NCBI RefSeq assembly: GCF_028882275.1
Contig: NZ_JARBUT010000001.1
Span: forward strand, 434,001-498,000
Direction of reading: 5' to 3'
Origin: Nocardiopsis sp. N85
GTDB taxonomy: Bacteria; Actinomycetota; Actinomycetes; Streptosporangiales; Streptosporangiaceae
Length of the DNA stretch: 64,000 bases
Position 1 is the stretch's first letter, and every line of letters starts with the position of its first letter. The notes beneath the pieces were generated by a model. It was not told the origin of the DNA and searched no databases. It was given only the letters and a program-made list of their open reading frames with translations. This document shows, piece by piece, positions 55,769-64,000 of this stretch. Made by a program: the position numbers and the translations under genes.

Positions 55769-55841
55769 TCCCGCGTAGCTCAATTGGCAGAGCAGCCGGC
55801 TGTTAACCGGCAGGTTATTGGTTCGAGTCCAATCGCGGGAG
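55769..55841 (+). tRNA. tRNA-Asn(GUU), copy 2
   Basis: This is identical in its 73 bases to the first copy, but the genomic 3' end continues GCA..., so CCA is not encoded and must be added enzymatically. Confidence 0.97.
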
Positions 55842-55859
55842 CAGATCAGGACGAGGGTT

Positions 55860-55876
55860 CCTCCCCATCGGGGAGG
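55860..55876 (+). terminator. Hairpin after the tRNA-Asn pair
   Basis: CCTCCCC and GGGGAGG flank ATC, followed by GGCCCTTTCGTCGT with a short T-run. Confidence 0.65.
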
Positions 55877-55957
55877 GGCCCTTTCGTCGTGTGGGGGGTG
55901 GGGGCGTTCGAGGGCCCGCGGCTCCGGGCCGGGGGCCCGGGCGCGCGGAGGGCCGGG

Positions 55958-56830
55958 TCAGACCCGGGCGAGGGCGCCCACCAGCAGGCGGCGGTTGCGC
56001 TGGGGCATCTGGTAGCTGCCCGGCACCGGCGGGGCGACCGGCAGGGTCCGCCAGCGCTGCACCTCGATGAGTCCGGGACTGAGGACCTCCCAGTCGGCCA
56101 GGAGGGCGAGGATCTCCTCGCGCGAGCGCCAGTAGCCCGAGTTCAGGCGGGTGCGGAACACCCGCTGCAACTGCTCGGCGCGGTTGGCGTCCTTGGGGTA
56201 GACCGCCGACTCGGGGCGGTGGTAGTGGCTGACCACGGCGTGGCTGCCCGCGGGCAGCAGCCCGCGCAGGGCGGTCAGGTGCTCGGTCGGGTTGTCGACG
56301 GTGCCCACGTGCGAGAGGGTGCCGGCCAGGAGCAGGCCCACGGGCCGGTCCGGGTCGAGGAAGCCGCCGATGGCGGGGTCGGTGCTCAGGGCGTGGGGCC
56401 GGGTGAGGTGGCCCTCCACGGCGATGGTCCGGTCGTCGCGCACCAGGGCCCGGTGATGGGCCAGCACCATGAGGTCGTCGGTGACGTAGACGACCTTCGC
56501 CGCCGGCGCGATCTCGTGGGGGTCCCCGGGGGCGGGCAGACCCGCGCCGAGCTGGACGAACTGGTCGATTCCGAGGTCCTCGGAGAGGTGGCGCACCGCA
56601 CGCTGGAGGAACGCCCGCTCGCCCATGACCAGGTCCTGGAAACCGGGGGCGACCTGTTCGGCTTCGAGGGCGAGGTCGCGGTCCACCTCGAAGTGGTCCT
56701 TGCCCTTGAGGTGGAAGGAGTGCAGCCGGGCCAGACTCGGCCGGGCCAGATCGACGACGGGTGGGGGGTTGGCGTGCTCCCGCCGGGTCCCCGCCTGCCT
56801 CAGGAAATCGGGGGAGGTGAATCGCGACAT
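55958..56830 (-). CDS. SAM-dependent methyltransferase, PF04672 type
   Basis: 290 residues. The family is recognised from an N-terminal SFHLKGKDHFEVDRDLALEA, the FLQRAVRHL segment and the SAM-binding strand FVQLGAGLPAPGDPHEIAP. VVYVDDD-like (VVYVTDDLMVLAHHRALV) and a late SGYWRSREEILALLADWEVL complete it. This actinomycete family occurs in many copies per genome and its substrates are mostly unknown. It stands alone between the tRNAs and the ribD pair. An A/T-rich 5' flank (56860-57020) contains likely promoters. Confidence 0.9.
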   Translation of the reverse strand: MSRFTSPDFLRQAGTRREHANPPPVVDLARPSLARLHSFHLKGKDHFEVDRDLALEAEQVAPGFQDLVMGERAFLQRAVRHLSEDLGIDQFVQLGAGLPAPGDPHEIAPAAKVVYVTDDLMVLAHHRALVRDDRTIAVEGHLTRPHALSTDPAIGGFLDPDRPVGLLLAGTLSHVGTVDNPTEHLTALRGLLPAGSHAVVSHYHRPESAVYPKDANRAEQLQRVFRTRLNSGYWRSREEILALLADWEVLSPGLIEVQRWRTLPVAPPVPGSYQMPQRNRRLLVGALARV

Positions 56831-57352
56831 CGCCGTCCTCTTGTCTGAGGTGGGGAAGTATGGCCGACATCAGGATTCTATTCATCGTTGGCCGGGTTGT
56901 TAACCGAGTACGGGACACAGGTCGTAAAAATCGGCGGCCTCGGTGCCCTTCACGTGGTGCGCGGGGTGGGTTAAGGCCACCTTGGGGTGGCTAGGAGTTA
57001 TATGTGCAATGTCCAATTATGAGAGGAATCTGATGCGCCTTCCCGGGTGCGGGAACCCCTACTGCGAAGCGTCTTTCGGCCATCGGTGTCGCTCCGTGGG
57101 ACTCATGTGACGCACGGGGTGCGTCGTCGCCTCGCCCGTGTCCCCGCACTCGTGGGATGCCCTCGAACACGGGAATTGGTCCGTCCCCCATATCTCTGTC
57201 GAAGTGGAGATAAATGCGAGAGCGTGTCCGCTGCCTGCGACAATCCCGTTCCCGTCATCGATAATGGCACCGGTCGGGCAAAGGCGACGACCCCGGGAAA
57301 TGCCGGAGCGACCTCGCGCCGCCCCCCGTACGATCGCCGCTAGCCTGGGGGC
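56831..57352. other. Long divergent intergenic region before the split ribD genes
   Basis: No gene was found in 522 bases. The left third is unusually A/T-rich for this genome (GGGAAGTATGGCCGACATCA, TTATATGTGCAATGTCCAAT). TATCTC (57191-57196) and GAGATA (57207-57212) form a dyad with a 10-nt spacer, similar in half-site to those before leuA. CGCTAGCCTGGGGGC at 57338-57352 is a typical leaderless -10 region for the next gene. Confidence 0.5.
57191..57212. promoter_or_regulatory. TATCTC/GAGATA dyad
   Basis: Six-base arms around TGTCGAAGTG, 141 bp upstream of the pyrimidine reductase gene. It is a candidate operator only. Confidence 0.3.
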
Positions 57353-58057
57353 ATGGACCGTCCCTACACCATCCTCAGTTGCGCCATGTCGGTCGACGGG
57401 CGCATCGACGACACCGGTCCCGATCGGCTGCGCCTGTCCAACGAGGCCGACTTCGCCGAGGTCGACGAGCTGCGCGCGCGGTGCGACGCCATCCTCGTCG
57501 GCGCGGGCACCCTGCGCACCGACGACCCCCGTCTGCTCGTGCGCTCCGAACGGCTGCGCGCCCGCCGACGCGAGGAGGGGCGGACCGAGAACCTGCTCAA
57601 GGCCGTGATCACCCGGGTCGGGGACATCGACCTCGGAGCGCGGTTCTTCACCACCGGGGACGCCGGGGCGGTCGTCTACACCGGAGGACCGGGGGTGGAC
57701 GTGGTCCGCGACCGGATGGCGGGCCGCCCCACCGGGCCGCCGCCGGTGGACGTCGTCGACGCCGGCGACCCGCCCACCGTGAAGGCGATCCAGACCGACC
57801 TGGCCGCCCGGGGCGTGCGGCGCCTGCTGGTGGAGGGCGGCGGACACGTCCACACCATGTTCCTCACCGCGGGACGGGTCGACGAGATCCGGCTCGCCAT
57901 CGCCCCGTTCTTCGTGGGCGAGGCCGACGCCCCGTCCTTCGTCCACCCGGGGGTCTTCCCCCGTACCCCGGCCTCGCCCATGCGCCTGGTGGAGACACGG
58001 ACGATCGGCGACATGGCGATCCTGCGCTACCGCCTGGACGCGGACGACCCGGCATGA
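57353..58057 (+). CDS. RibD C-terminal-type pyrimidine reductase
   Basis: 234 residues, the stand-alone reductase half of RibD. It starts PYTILSCAMSVDGRID and has the DHFR-like strands DAILVGAGTLRTDDPRLLVR, the NADPH-binding RRLLVEGGGHVHTMFLTAGR and VDEIRLAIAPFFVGEADAPS. In riboflavin synthesis this domain reduces the ribosylamino-pyrimidinone phosphate; distant members act on other pyrimidines. The deaminase half follows as a separate overlapping gene (ATGA), so the pair may replace a fused RibD or form part of another pathway. No ribBA, ribE or ribH is nearby. Confidence 0.88.
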   Translation: MDRPYTILSCAMSVDGRIDDTGPDRLRLSNEADFAEVDELRARCDAILVGAGTLRTDDPRLLVRSERLRARRREEGRTENLLKAVITRVGDIDLGARFFTTGDAGAVVYTGGPGVDVVRDRMAGRPTGPPPVDVVDAGDPPTVKAIQTDLAARGVRRLLVEGGGHVHTMFLTAGRVDEIRLAIAPFFVGEADAPSFVHPGVFPRTPASPMRLVETRTIGDMAILRYRLDADDPA

Positions 58058-58524
58058 CCACCGGTCCCGTTCCCGCCCCGGGGGAGGCCGACGCCCATTG
58101 GCTGCGGCGCGCCATCGACCTGTCCCGCCGGTGCCCGCCCTCCACCACCGCCTTCTCGGTCGGCGCGGTCGTGGTGGCCGCCGACGGCACGGTGCTCGGG
58201 GAGGGCCACTCACGTCGCGACGACCCCCACGATCACGCCGAGGAGGTCGCCCTGCGCGAGGTGGACCCCGACGACCTCCGGCTCGCCGGCGCCACCCTGT
58301 ACTCGTCGCTGGAACCGTGCAGTTCCCGTGCCTCGCGGCCGCGCTCCTGCTCGGCGCTCATCCTCACCACCCCGATCCCGCGGGTGGTGCTCGCCTGGCG
58401 CGAACCCGCCGTGTTCGTGGACTGCGACGGGGCCGAACGGCTGCGCGCCGTCGGTCGCACCGTGGTGGAGCGCCCCGACCTCGCGGACGGGGTCCGCGAG
58501 GTCAACGCCCACCTGCTCGGCTGA
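58054..58524 (+). CDS. Cytidine/deoxycytidylate deaminase-family protein (RibD deaminase-like)
   Basis: 156 residues. Zinc-dependent deaminase motifs are present: HAEEVALREV (HAE with the catalytic Glu) and SLEPCSSRASRPRSCSALI (PC-x9-C spacing). The start MTTGPVPAPGEADAHWLRRA IDLSRRCPP-like region resembles RibD deaminase N-termini. The gene overlaps the reductase stop by 4 nt, so the pair probably acts in sequence on one pyrimidine substrate. The distance from typical RibD leaves the substrate open. Confidence 0.87.
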   Translation: MTTGPVPAPGEADAHWLRRAIDLSRRCPPSTTAFSVGAVVVAADGTVLGEGHSRRDDPHDHAEEVALREVDPDDLRLAGATLYSSLEPCSSRASRPRSCSALILTTPIPRVVLAWREPAVFVDCDGAERLRAVGRTVVERPDLADGVREVNAHLLG

Positions 58525-58544
58525 GCCGACCCACCGGGGTCGGC
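58525..58544. terminator. Hairpin between the deaminase and helicase genes
   Basis: GCCGACCC (58525-58532) pairs with GGGTCGGC (58537-58544). The right arm is repeated at 58553-58560 inside a 16-bp direct repeat (CCACCGGGGTCGGCCC), giving an alternative pairing. Confidence 0.7.
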
Positions 58545-58563
58545 CCCCACCGGGGTCGGCCCG

Positions 58564-61068
58564 TCAGAGCCGGTCCACGTCCACGACGCGCACCACGGCG
58601 CGGCCTTCGGCGTCGGAGGCCGCCAGGTCCACTTCGGCGGAGATGCCCCAGTCGTGATCGCCGGCCGGGTCGGCGAGGATCTGCCGCACCCGCCACAGCC
58701 CGTCCTCCTCCTCGATGAGGAGCATCTTCGGGCCGCGCGCGTCAGGGCCGATGCCCATCGTGTCGTGCTCGGCGAAGTACTCCTCCACGGCGTCCTCCCA
58801 GGCCTCGGAGTCCCACTCGCCCGCGTCCTCCAGCGCGCCCAGATCGCGGTAGCGACGGCGGGCCGCCAGCTCCACCCGACGGAACAGCTCGTTGCGCACC
58901 AGCACCCGGAAGGCACGGGCGTTGGCGGTGACCGGGCGGATCCGCTCCTCGGTCTCCTTCTCGTCCGGCGTGTCCTCCTGCGGGTTGGTGAGCCGCTCCC
59001 ACTCGTCGAGAAGGCTGGAGTCGACCTGACGGACCAGCTCGCCCATCCACGCGATGATGTCGCGCAGCTCCTCGGTCTTGGAGTCGTCGGGCACCGTCTG
59101 GTCCAGGGCCTTGTAGGCGCCCGCCAGGTAGCGCAGCACCAGCCCCTCCGAGCGCGCCAGCTCGTAGAAGCCGACGTACTCGACGAAGTTCATCGCCCGC
59201 TCGTACATGTCGCGGGCCACGCTCTTGGGCCGCAACGGGTGGTCGCCCACCCAGGGGTGGCCGCGCCGGTAGGTGTCGTAGGCGTGGGAGAGCAGTTCCT
59301 CCAGCGGTCTGGGGTAGTCGACGTCCTCCAGGAGCTCCATGCGCTCCTCGTACTCGATGCCCTCTCCCTTCATCCGCTGGACGGCCTCCCCGCGCGCCTT
59401 GTTGAGCTGCGCGCCGAGGATCTGTCGGGGATCGTCCAGGGTGGACTCCACGATGCTGAGCACGTCCAGGGCGTAGGACGGCGACTCGCGGTCCAGCAGC
59501 TCCAGCGAGGCCAGCGCGAAGGTCGACAACGGCTGATTGAGCGCGAAGTCGGATTGCAGGTCCACGGTGAGCCGGGCGGTGCGGCCCTGCTCGTCGGGGT
59601 CGGGCAGGGCCTCCACGATGCCGCCGTCCAACAGGGAGCGGTAGATGGCGATCGCCTCGTGGATGTGCCTGCGCTGGGTCCTGCGGTCGTCGTGGTTCTC
59701 GGTCAACAGGTGCTTCATCGCGGTGAAGCAGTTGCCGGGGCGGGCGATGACGCTCAGGAGCATCGCGTTGCTCACCCGGAACCGGGAGGTCAGCGGCTCG
59801 GGGTCGGCCTCGATGAGCTTCTCGAACGTGGCCTTGTCCCACGACACGAAGCCCTCGGGCGCCTTCTTGCGCACGACCTTGCGCCGCTTCTTGGGGTCCT
59901 CGCCCGCCTTGGTCAGCGCCTTCTCGTTCTCGATCACGTGCTCGGGGGCCAACGCCACCACGTTGCCGACGGTGTCGAACCCGGCGCGCCCCGCCCGCCC
60001 GGCGATCTGGTGGAACTCGCGGGCCCGCAACCGGCGCACCCGCACCCCGTCGTACTTGCTCAGCGCGGTGAACATCACGGTGCGGATGGGCACGTTGACG
60101 CCCACCCCCAGGGTGTCGGTGCCGCAGATGACCTTGAGCAGGCCGCGCTGGGCCAGCCGCTCGACCAGCCGGCGGTACTTGGGCAGCATCCCGGCGTGGT
60201 GCACGCCGATGCCGTGGCGCACGTACCGGGACAGGTTGCGGCCGAACTTCGTGGTGAACCGGAAGTCGCCGATCTCCCCGGCGATCGCCGCCTTCTCCTC
60301 TTTGGTGCACATGTTGATACTGGTCAGCGATTGAGCGCGCTCGATCGCCTGCGCCTGGGTGAAGTGGACGATGTACACGGGCGCGTCGCCGCCCTGGAGC
60401 AGTTCCTCCAGGGTCTCGTGCAGCGGGGTGACCCGGTAGTCGTAGTAGAGGGGGACGGGGCGCTCGGCCGAGAAGACCACGGCGGTGGACCGTCCGGTGC
60501 GCTTCTCCAGGTCCTCCTCGAACCGGCTGACGTCGCCCAGGGTCGCCGACATGAGCAGGAACTGCGCCTGGGGCATCTCCAGGAGCGGCACCTGCCAGGC
60601 CCAGCCGCGGTCCGGTTCGGCGTAGAAGTGGAACTCGTCCATGACGACCGTGTTGATGTCGGCCTTACCACCCTCGGCCAGGGCGATCTGGGCCAGCACC
60701 TCGGCGGTGCAGCACACGATGGGCGCGTCCGCGTTGACACTGGCGTCACCGGTCATCATGCCGACGTTCTCGGTGCCGAAGATCTTGCACAGGTCGAAGA
60801 ACTTCTCCGAGACCAGGGCCTTGATGGGCGCGGTGTAGAACGCGCACTCGTCGCGGGCCAGCGCGGCGAAGAGCGCGCCGGTGGCGACCATGCTCTTCCC
60901 GGAGCCGGTCGGGGTGTTGAGGATGACGTTCGACCCGGAGACGACCTCGATGAGGGCCTCCTCCTGGTGCGGGTAGAGGGTGAGACCCCGCTCCTCGGCC
61001 CAGGCGGCGAACGCCTCGAAGAGGGAATCGGGTTCGGGTTCGGCCGGAAGCACATCGATGAGACTCAC
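58564..61068 (-). CDS. DEAD/DEAH-box helicase with DUF3516 (Ski2/HelY-like)
   Basis: 834 residues from the GTG at 61068. Motif I is NTPTGSGKS, motif II MDEFHF (DExH type), motif III LLMSATL. The second RecA domain has GIGVHHAGMLPKYRRLVERL, GTDTLGVGVNVP and motif VI HQIAGRAGRAG. The C-terminal third (about 500-834) is DUF3516, specific to actinobacteria and some others. The layout is that of Ski2-like RNA/DNA helicases; the substrate has not been established. The gene is convergent with the ribD pair and is followed by mdh in the same direction upstream. Confidence 0.93.
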   Translation of the reverse strand: MSLIDVLPAEPEPDSLFEAFAAWAEERGLTLYPHQEEALIEVVSGSNVILNTPTGSGKSMVATGALFAALARDECAFYTAPIKALVSEKFFDLCKIFGTENVGMMTGDASVNADAPIVCCTAEVLAQIALAEGGKADINTVVMDEFHFYAEPDRGWAWQVPLLEMPQAQFLLMSATLGDVSRFEEDLEKRTGRSTAVVFSAERPVPLYYDYRVTPLHETLEELLQGGDAPVYIVHFTQAQAIERAQSLTSINMCTKEEKAAIAGEIGDFRFTTKFGRNLSRYVRHGIGVHHAGMLPKYRRLVERLAQRGLLKVICGTDTLGVGVNVPIRTVMFTALSKYDGVRVRRLRAREFHQIAGRAGRAGFDTVGNVVALAPEHVIENEKALTKAGEDPKKRRKVVRKKAPEGFVSWDKATFEKLIEADPEPLTSRFRVSNAMLLSVIARPGNCFTAMKHLLTENHDDRRTQRRHIHEAIAIYRSLLDGGIVEALPDPDEQGRTARLTVDLQSDFALNQPLSTFALASLELLDRESPSYALDVLSIVESTLDDPRQILGAQLNKARGEAVQRMKGEGIEYEERMELLEDVDYPRPLEELLSHAYDTYRRGHPWVGDHPLRPKSVARDMYERAMNFVEYVGFYELARSEGLVLRYLAGAYKALDQTVPDDSKTEELRDIIAWMGELVRQVDSSLLDEWERLTNPQEDTPDEKETEERIRPVTANARAFRVLVRNELFRRVELAARRRYRDLGALEDAGEWDSEAWEDAVEEYFAEHDTMGIGPDARGPKMLLIEEEDGLWRVRQILADPAGDHDWGISAEVDLAASDAEGRAVVRVVDVDRL

Positions 61069-61110
61069 GGTCTCTATACTGCCCGTTCCCGTCGCCCGCC
61101 CGGAACGGCG

Positions 61111-61141
61111 ACGGCGGACGCGCCGAGGGCGCGCCCGCCGT
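61111..61141 (-). terminator. Hairpin after mdh
   Basis: ACGGCGG pairs with CCGCCGT and CGCGCC with GGCGCG, with one mismatch between and a GAG loop; it lies 16 nt past the mdh stop. Confidence 0.7.
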
Positions 61142-61156
61142 GGGTGGACCCGGGTC

Positions 61157-62185
<1,029 letters not shown>

Positions 62186-62406
62186 TTACCAACGGGTAGG
62201 GAACGGCGCCGGTGCCGGGCGCCGGGGTCGCTCCGGTCGCGCGCCGCACCACACCACCCTAGTCCGCCCCGTGCCACGCACCGTGACCCAGGTGCGGTCA
62301 AGACGGCCCGCGCCGTCACGGCGCCCGGCATCCCTTGCGCGGTAACGGATTCGCGACTCGGAAACGTCGGACACACCCTGTTAGGATGACGTTCGCCGAT
62401 GACGGC

Positions 62407-62480
62407 GGGCCGGTAGCTCAGCTGGTTAGAGCAGGGGACTCATAATCCCTGGGTCGCGGGTTCGAGTCCTGCCCGGCCTA
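62407..62480 (+). tRNA. tRNA with CAU anticodon (elongator Met or Ile2)
   Basis: The acceptor GGGCCGG pairs with CCGGCCT, the anticodon loop is CTCATAA, and the T-arm is GGGTTCGAGTCCTGC. CCA is not encoded (CCC follows). A TAGGAT hexamer at 62382-62387 fits the -10. The anticodon alone cannot separate elongator Met from lysidine-modified Ile2; the stem GCAGGGGACTCATAATCCCT and the following GGTCGC look somewhat like Ile2. Confidence 0.93.
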
Positions 62481-62863
62481 CCCCGCCTCACCTGCGTGAA
62501 CGTCGATTTCCTGTGGCCCCGCCCCGGGATTTCGACACCCGGGGCGACAACTTATGCGCGGGTTCAACGTGAAAGGCGCGGAAACCTTGAGACCGTTTCC
62601 GCGTCCTTTGTCCTTTTCCTGGTAGGGCGTCACGCTCCCGTTCGCCGCGTCGCGACACGGTCCGTCGGCGGCGCTCCGGGGGCTCGGGGATCGCGTGAAG
62701 TCACCCTGCCCGGGGACGCCGCTCGTCTAGACTCGGCCTCCGGTCCGGCTCCGGCCCCGGTCTCCTCCAGCCGTGGTGTCCCACCTCTCAGAACCACCCT
62801 GCAACCGGCATCGTCGGACGGATCGTTAGTACGGGTGTATCCGACGGACCGGAGAGGCGTGTG
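62481..62863. other. Intergenic stretch between the tRNA and the last gene
   Basis: No gene was found in 383 bases. It has two hairpins: GCCCCGGG (62521-62528) with CCCGGGGC (62538-62545), and the terminator listed at 62577-62603. TAGACT at 62729-62734 may be a -10 for the downstream gene. The rest is GC-rich without structure that I could see. Confidence 0.6.
62577..62603 (+). terminator. Rho-independent terminator downstream of the tRNA
   Basis: CGCGGAAAC (62577-62585) pairs perfectly with GTTTCCGCG (62595-62603) and is followed by TCCTTTGTCCTTTTCC, a rare T-rich tail in this genome. Confidence 0.85.
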
Positions 62864-64000
62864 ATGGGGGAGCGAGAGCGCGGGTCCCACCGCGCCCCGC
62901 GACGGCGCGGCCGGACCACCTGGGCGGGGGCGCTGACGCGCACCGCGGCCGCGATCCTGGTGGGGGTGGTGCTCGTGACCGTTCTGCACGCCGTGATCTC
63001 CCGGGACGTGGACGCCCGACCCGCCGACCCGGATCCGCAGACGCCCGCCGCTCCACCCGGACGCCCCTTCACGAGCCTCGTCGACCGGATCGGCGTCTCC
63101 CGGGACACCGCGCAGGCCGACGTCGACCTGGACGGCGCGGGCCACAGCCTCTCCGCCCAGGCCCTGGCCACCGCGGGGTGGACCCCCGGCCGGGAGATCA
63201 CCCTCCTGGGCACCACCCTGGAACTCCCCGACTACGCCCCCGGCCGTCCCGACCACCTCGTCGCCGACGGCCAGGAGGTGCGGCTCGACGGCCGGTACGG
63301 GTCGCTGACGTTCCTGCTCACCGCCACCGGCGCGGGGGGCGCCCCGGTCACCGGGACCGGGCGGGTCGTCTACACCGACGGGACCGGGACGGCGCTCCCG
63401 CTCACGGCTCCCGACTGGGTGGCCGGCCCGGCCGGCGGGGCCTCCCTCGTCCTGCCCTACGCCAACTCGCGGGAGGAGGGCGGTCCCAGCGGCACGCTGG
63501 GCTCGGTGCGCCTGTACGCGCGGTCGGTGCCCGTCGACCCCACCCGGGAGATCTCCCACGTCGTACTGCCCCGCGTGGAGGCCGGGAACCTGCACGTCTT
63601 CTCCGTGGGCGGACGAGCCGCCGACGAGGGATGGACCGGTACCTGGACCCGGGCCACCTCCGGTTACCTGGAGGTCGGCCCCTGGCAGGACCAGACGCTC
63701 CGGCTGCCGGTGCGCACCACCACCGGCGGCCACCGCGTCCGCATCCGTCTGGACAACACCTTCGCCGCCGGGCCGGTCACCATCGGCTCCGCCTCCCTCG
63801 CCCTGCGCGACGGCGGCGGGGCGGGGACCCTCGGCTCGGCCGTCCCGCTCACCTTCGACGGCCGGCCCGACGTGTCCATCCCGGCCGGGGGACAGGTCTT
63901 CAGCGATCCCGTCGACATGCTCCTGCCCCCGCAGACCGACGTCCTGGTCGGCCTGTACCTGCCCGACCCGGTGGTCGCCGCTCCGGTGCACTACGCGGCC
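62864..64000 (+). CDS. Secreted SGNH/GDSL hydrolase with N-terminal beta-sandwich domain, cut by window edge
   Basis: 379 codons are visible, with no stop before the right edge. A basic N-terminus and one hydrophobic segment (about residues 24-45) act as signal or anchor. Residues about 68-235 form a beta-sandwich of the kind attached to actinomycete glycosidases and esterases (VDLDGAGHSLSAQALATAGW, RPDHLVADGQEVRLDGRYG, GRVVYTDGTGTALPL). From about 260 the sequence matches the N-terminal half of large GDSL esterases (QTLRLPVRTTTGGHRVRIRL, SDPVDMLLPPQTDVLVGLYL). The catalytic SGNH blocks would lie to the right of the window. An ATG at 62864 or a GTG at 62861 is the start. Confidence 0.82.
   Translation, partial: MGERERGSHRAPRRRGRTTWAGALTRTAAAILVGVVLVTVLHAVISRDVDARPADPDPQTPAAPPGRPFTSLVDRIGVSRDTAQADVDLDGAGHSLSAQALATAGWTPGREITLLGTTLELPDYAPGRPDHLVADGQEVRLDGRYGSLTFLLTATGAGGAPVTGTGRVVYTDGTGTALPLTAPDWVAGPAGGASLVLPYANSREEGGPSGTLGSVRLYARSVPVDPTREISHVVLPRVEAGNLHVFSVGGRAADEGWTGTWTRATSGYLEVGPWQDQTLRLPVRTTTGGHRVRIRLDNTFAAGPVTIGSASLALRDGGGAGTLGSAVPLTFDGRPDVSIPAGGQVFSDPVDMLLPPQTDVLVGLYLPDPVVAAPVHYAA

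Larger units (their letters stand above)
55591..55841 (+). repeat. Tandem duplication carrying two tRNA-Asn genes
   Basis: The unit from 55591 to 55682 recurs at 55750-55841, 159 bp further on, with only two differences in the upstream flank and an identical tRNA. The common flank GGGCCCGGCGCGAAC shows that more than the tRNA was copied. Confidence 0.85.

Noticed and set aside
58525..58560. Direct repeats CCACCGGGGTCGGCCC as a mobile or CRISPR-like repeat
   Set aside because: There are only two adjacent copies, and they coincide with terminator stems between convergent genes.

Overview
The window is very GC-rich (roughly 70 % or more), with GTG and TTG starts, frequent ATGA/GTGA start-stop overlaps, leaderless-looking starts, an XRE/DUF397 pair and large families typical of filamentous actinomycetes. 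A Streptosporangiales (Nocardiopsis-like) chromosome is the best guess; the genus is an inference from gene content, not proven. Most of the window is core chromosome, interrupted by one accessory stretch at about 19.4-30.3 kb and a small insertion-sequence scar at about 36.1-36.4 kb.

Left part (1-19.4 kb): an AfsR/SARP-type regulator cut by the left edge; an Old Yellow Enzyme; leuA behind a leucine-rich leader peptide and hairpin (attenuator); a DUF2625 protein; a large TerD-like protein; a secreted CAP-domain protein; the overlapping run recO-uppS-SGNH hydrolase with a second, duplicated SGNH hydrolase; a zinc-uptake operon znuC-znuB-zur with a clear Zur box; and a 1228-residue TagF-type wall-polymer polymerase.

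Accessory stretch (19.4-30.3 kb): four small unrecognised proteins in overlapping minus-strand order, divergent from an XRE regulator with its DUF397 partner and a decayed second DUF397 copy; an alpha/beta hydrolase; then an XRE regulator divergent from a tightly coupled operon folB-folE-folK-orf507-pteridine reductase-argS that ends in a strong hairpin. The pterin genes make 6-hydroxymethyl-dihydropterin diphosphate but no folP or pab gene is present. Instead the operon carries an unrecognised 507-residue protein and an arginyl-tRNA synthetase. I propose that it makes a pterin-derived compound using Arg-tRNA; this is the most interesting system in the window.

Middle (30.3-50 kb): an ABM-fold protein; glyS; a PadR regulator with a striking double operator and its partner membrane protein; a CGNR regulator with a two-domain partner; an IS481-family remnant; hemolysin III; ppdK (pyruvate phosphate dikinase); a DUF218 protein; dgt; a LacI-type regulator; a substrate-binding plus VWA protein pair; dnaG; and a principal-type sigma factor.

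Right part (50-64 kb): a GH18 chitinase-like protein, a fused FAD/Fe-S oxidoreductase, two tandem-duplicated tRNA-Asn genes, a methyltransferase, a split RibD (reductase plus deaminase), a DUF3516 helicase, mdh, a CAU-anticodon tRNA and the N-terminal part of a secreted SGNH hydrolase. Convergent gene pairs are mostly separated by long perfect hairpins, which make the operon borders easy to see.
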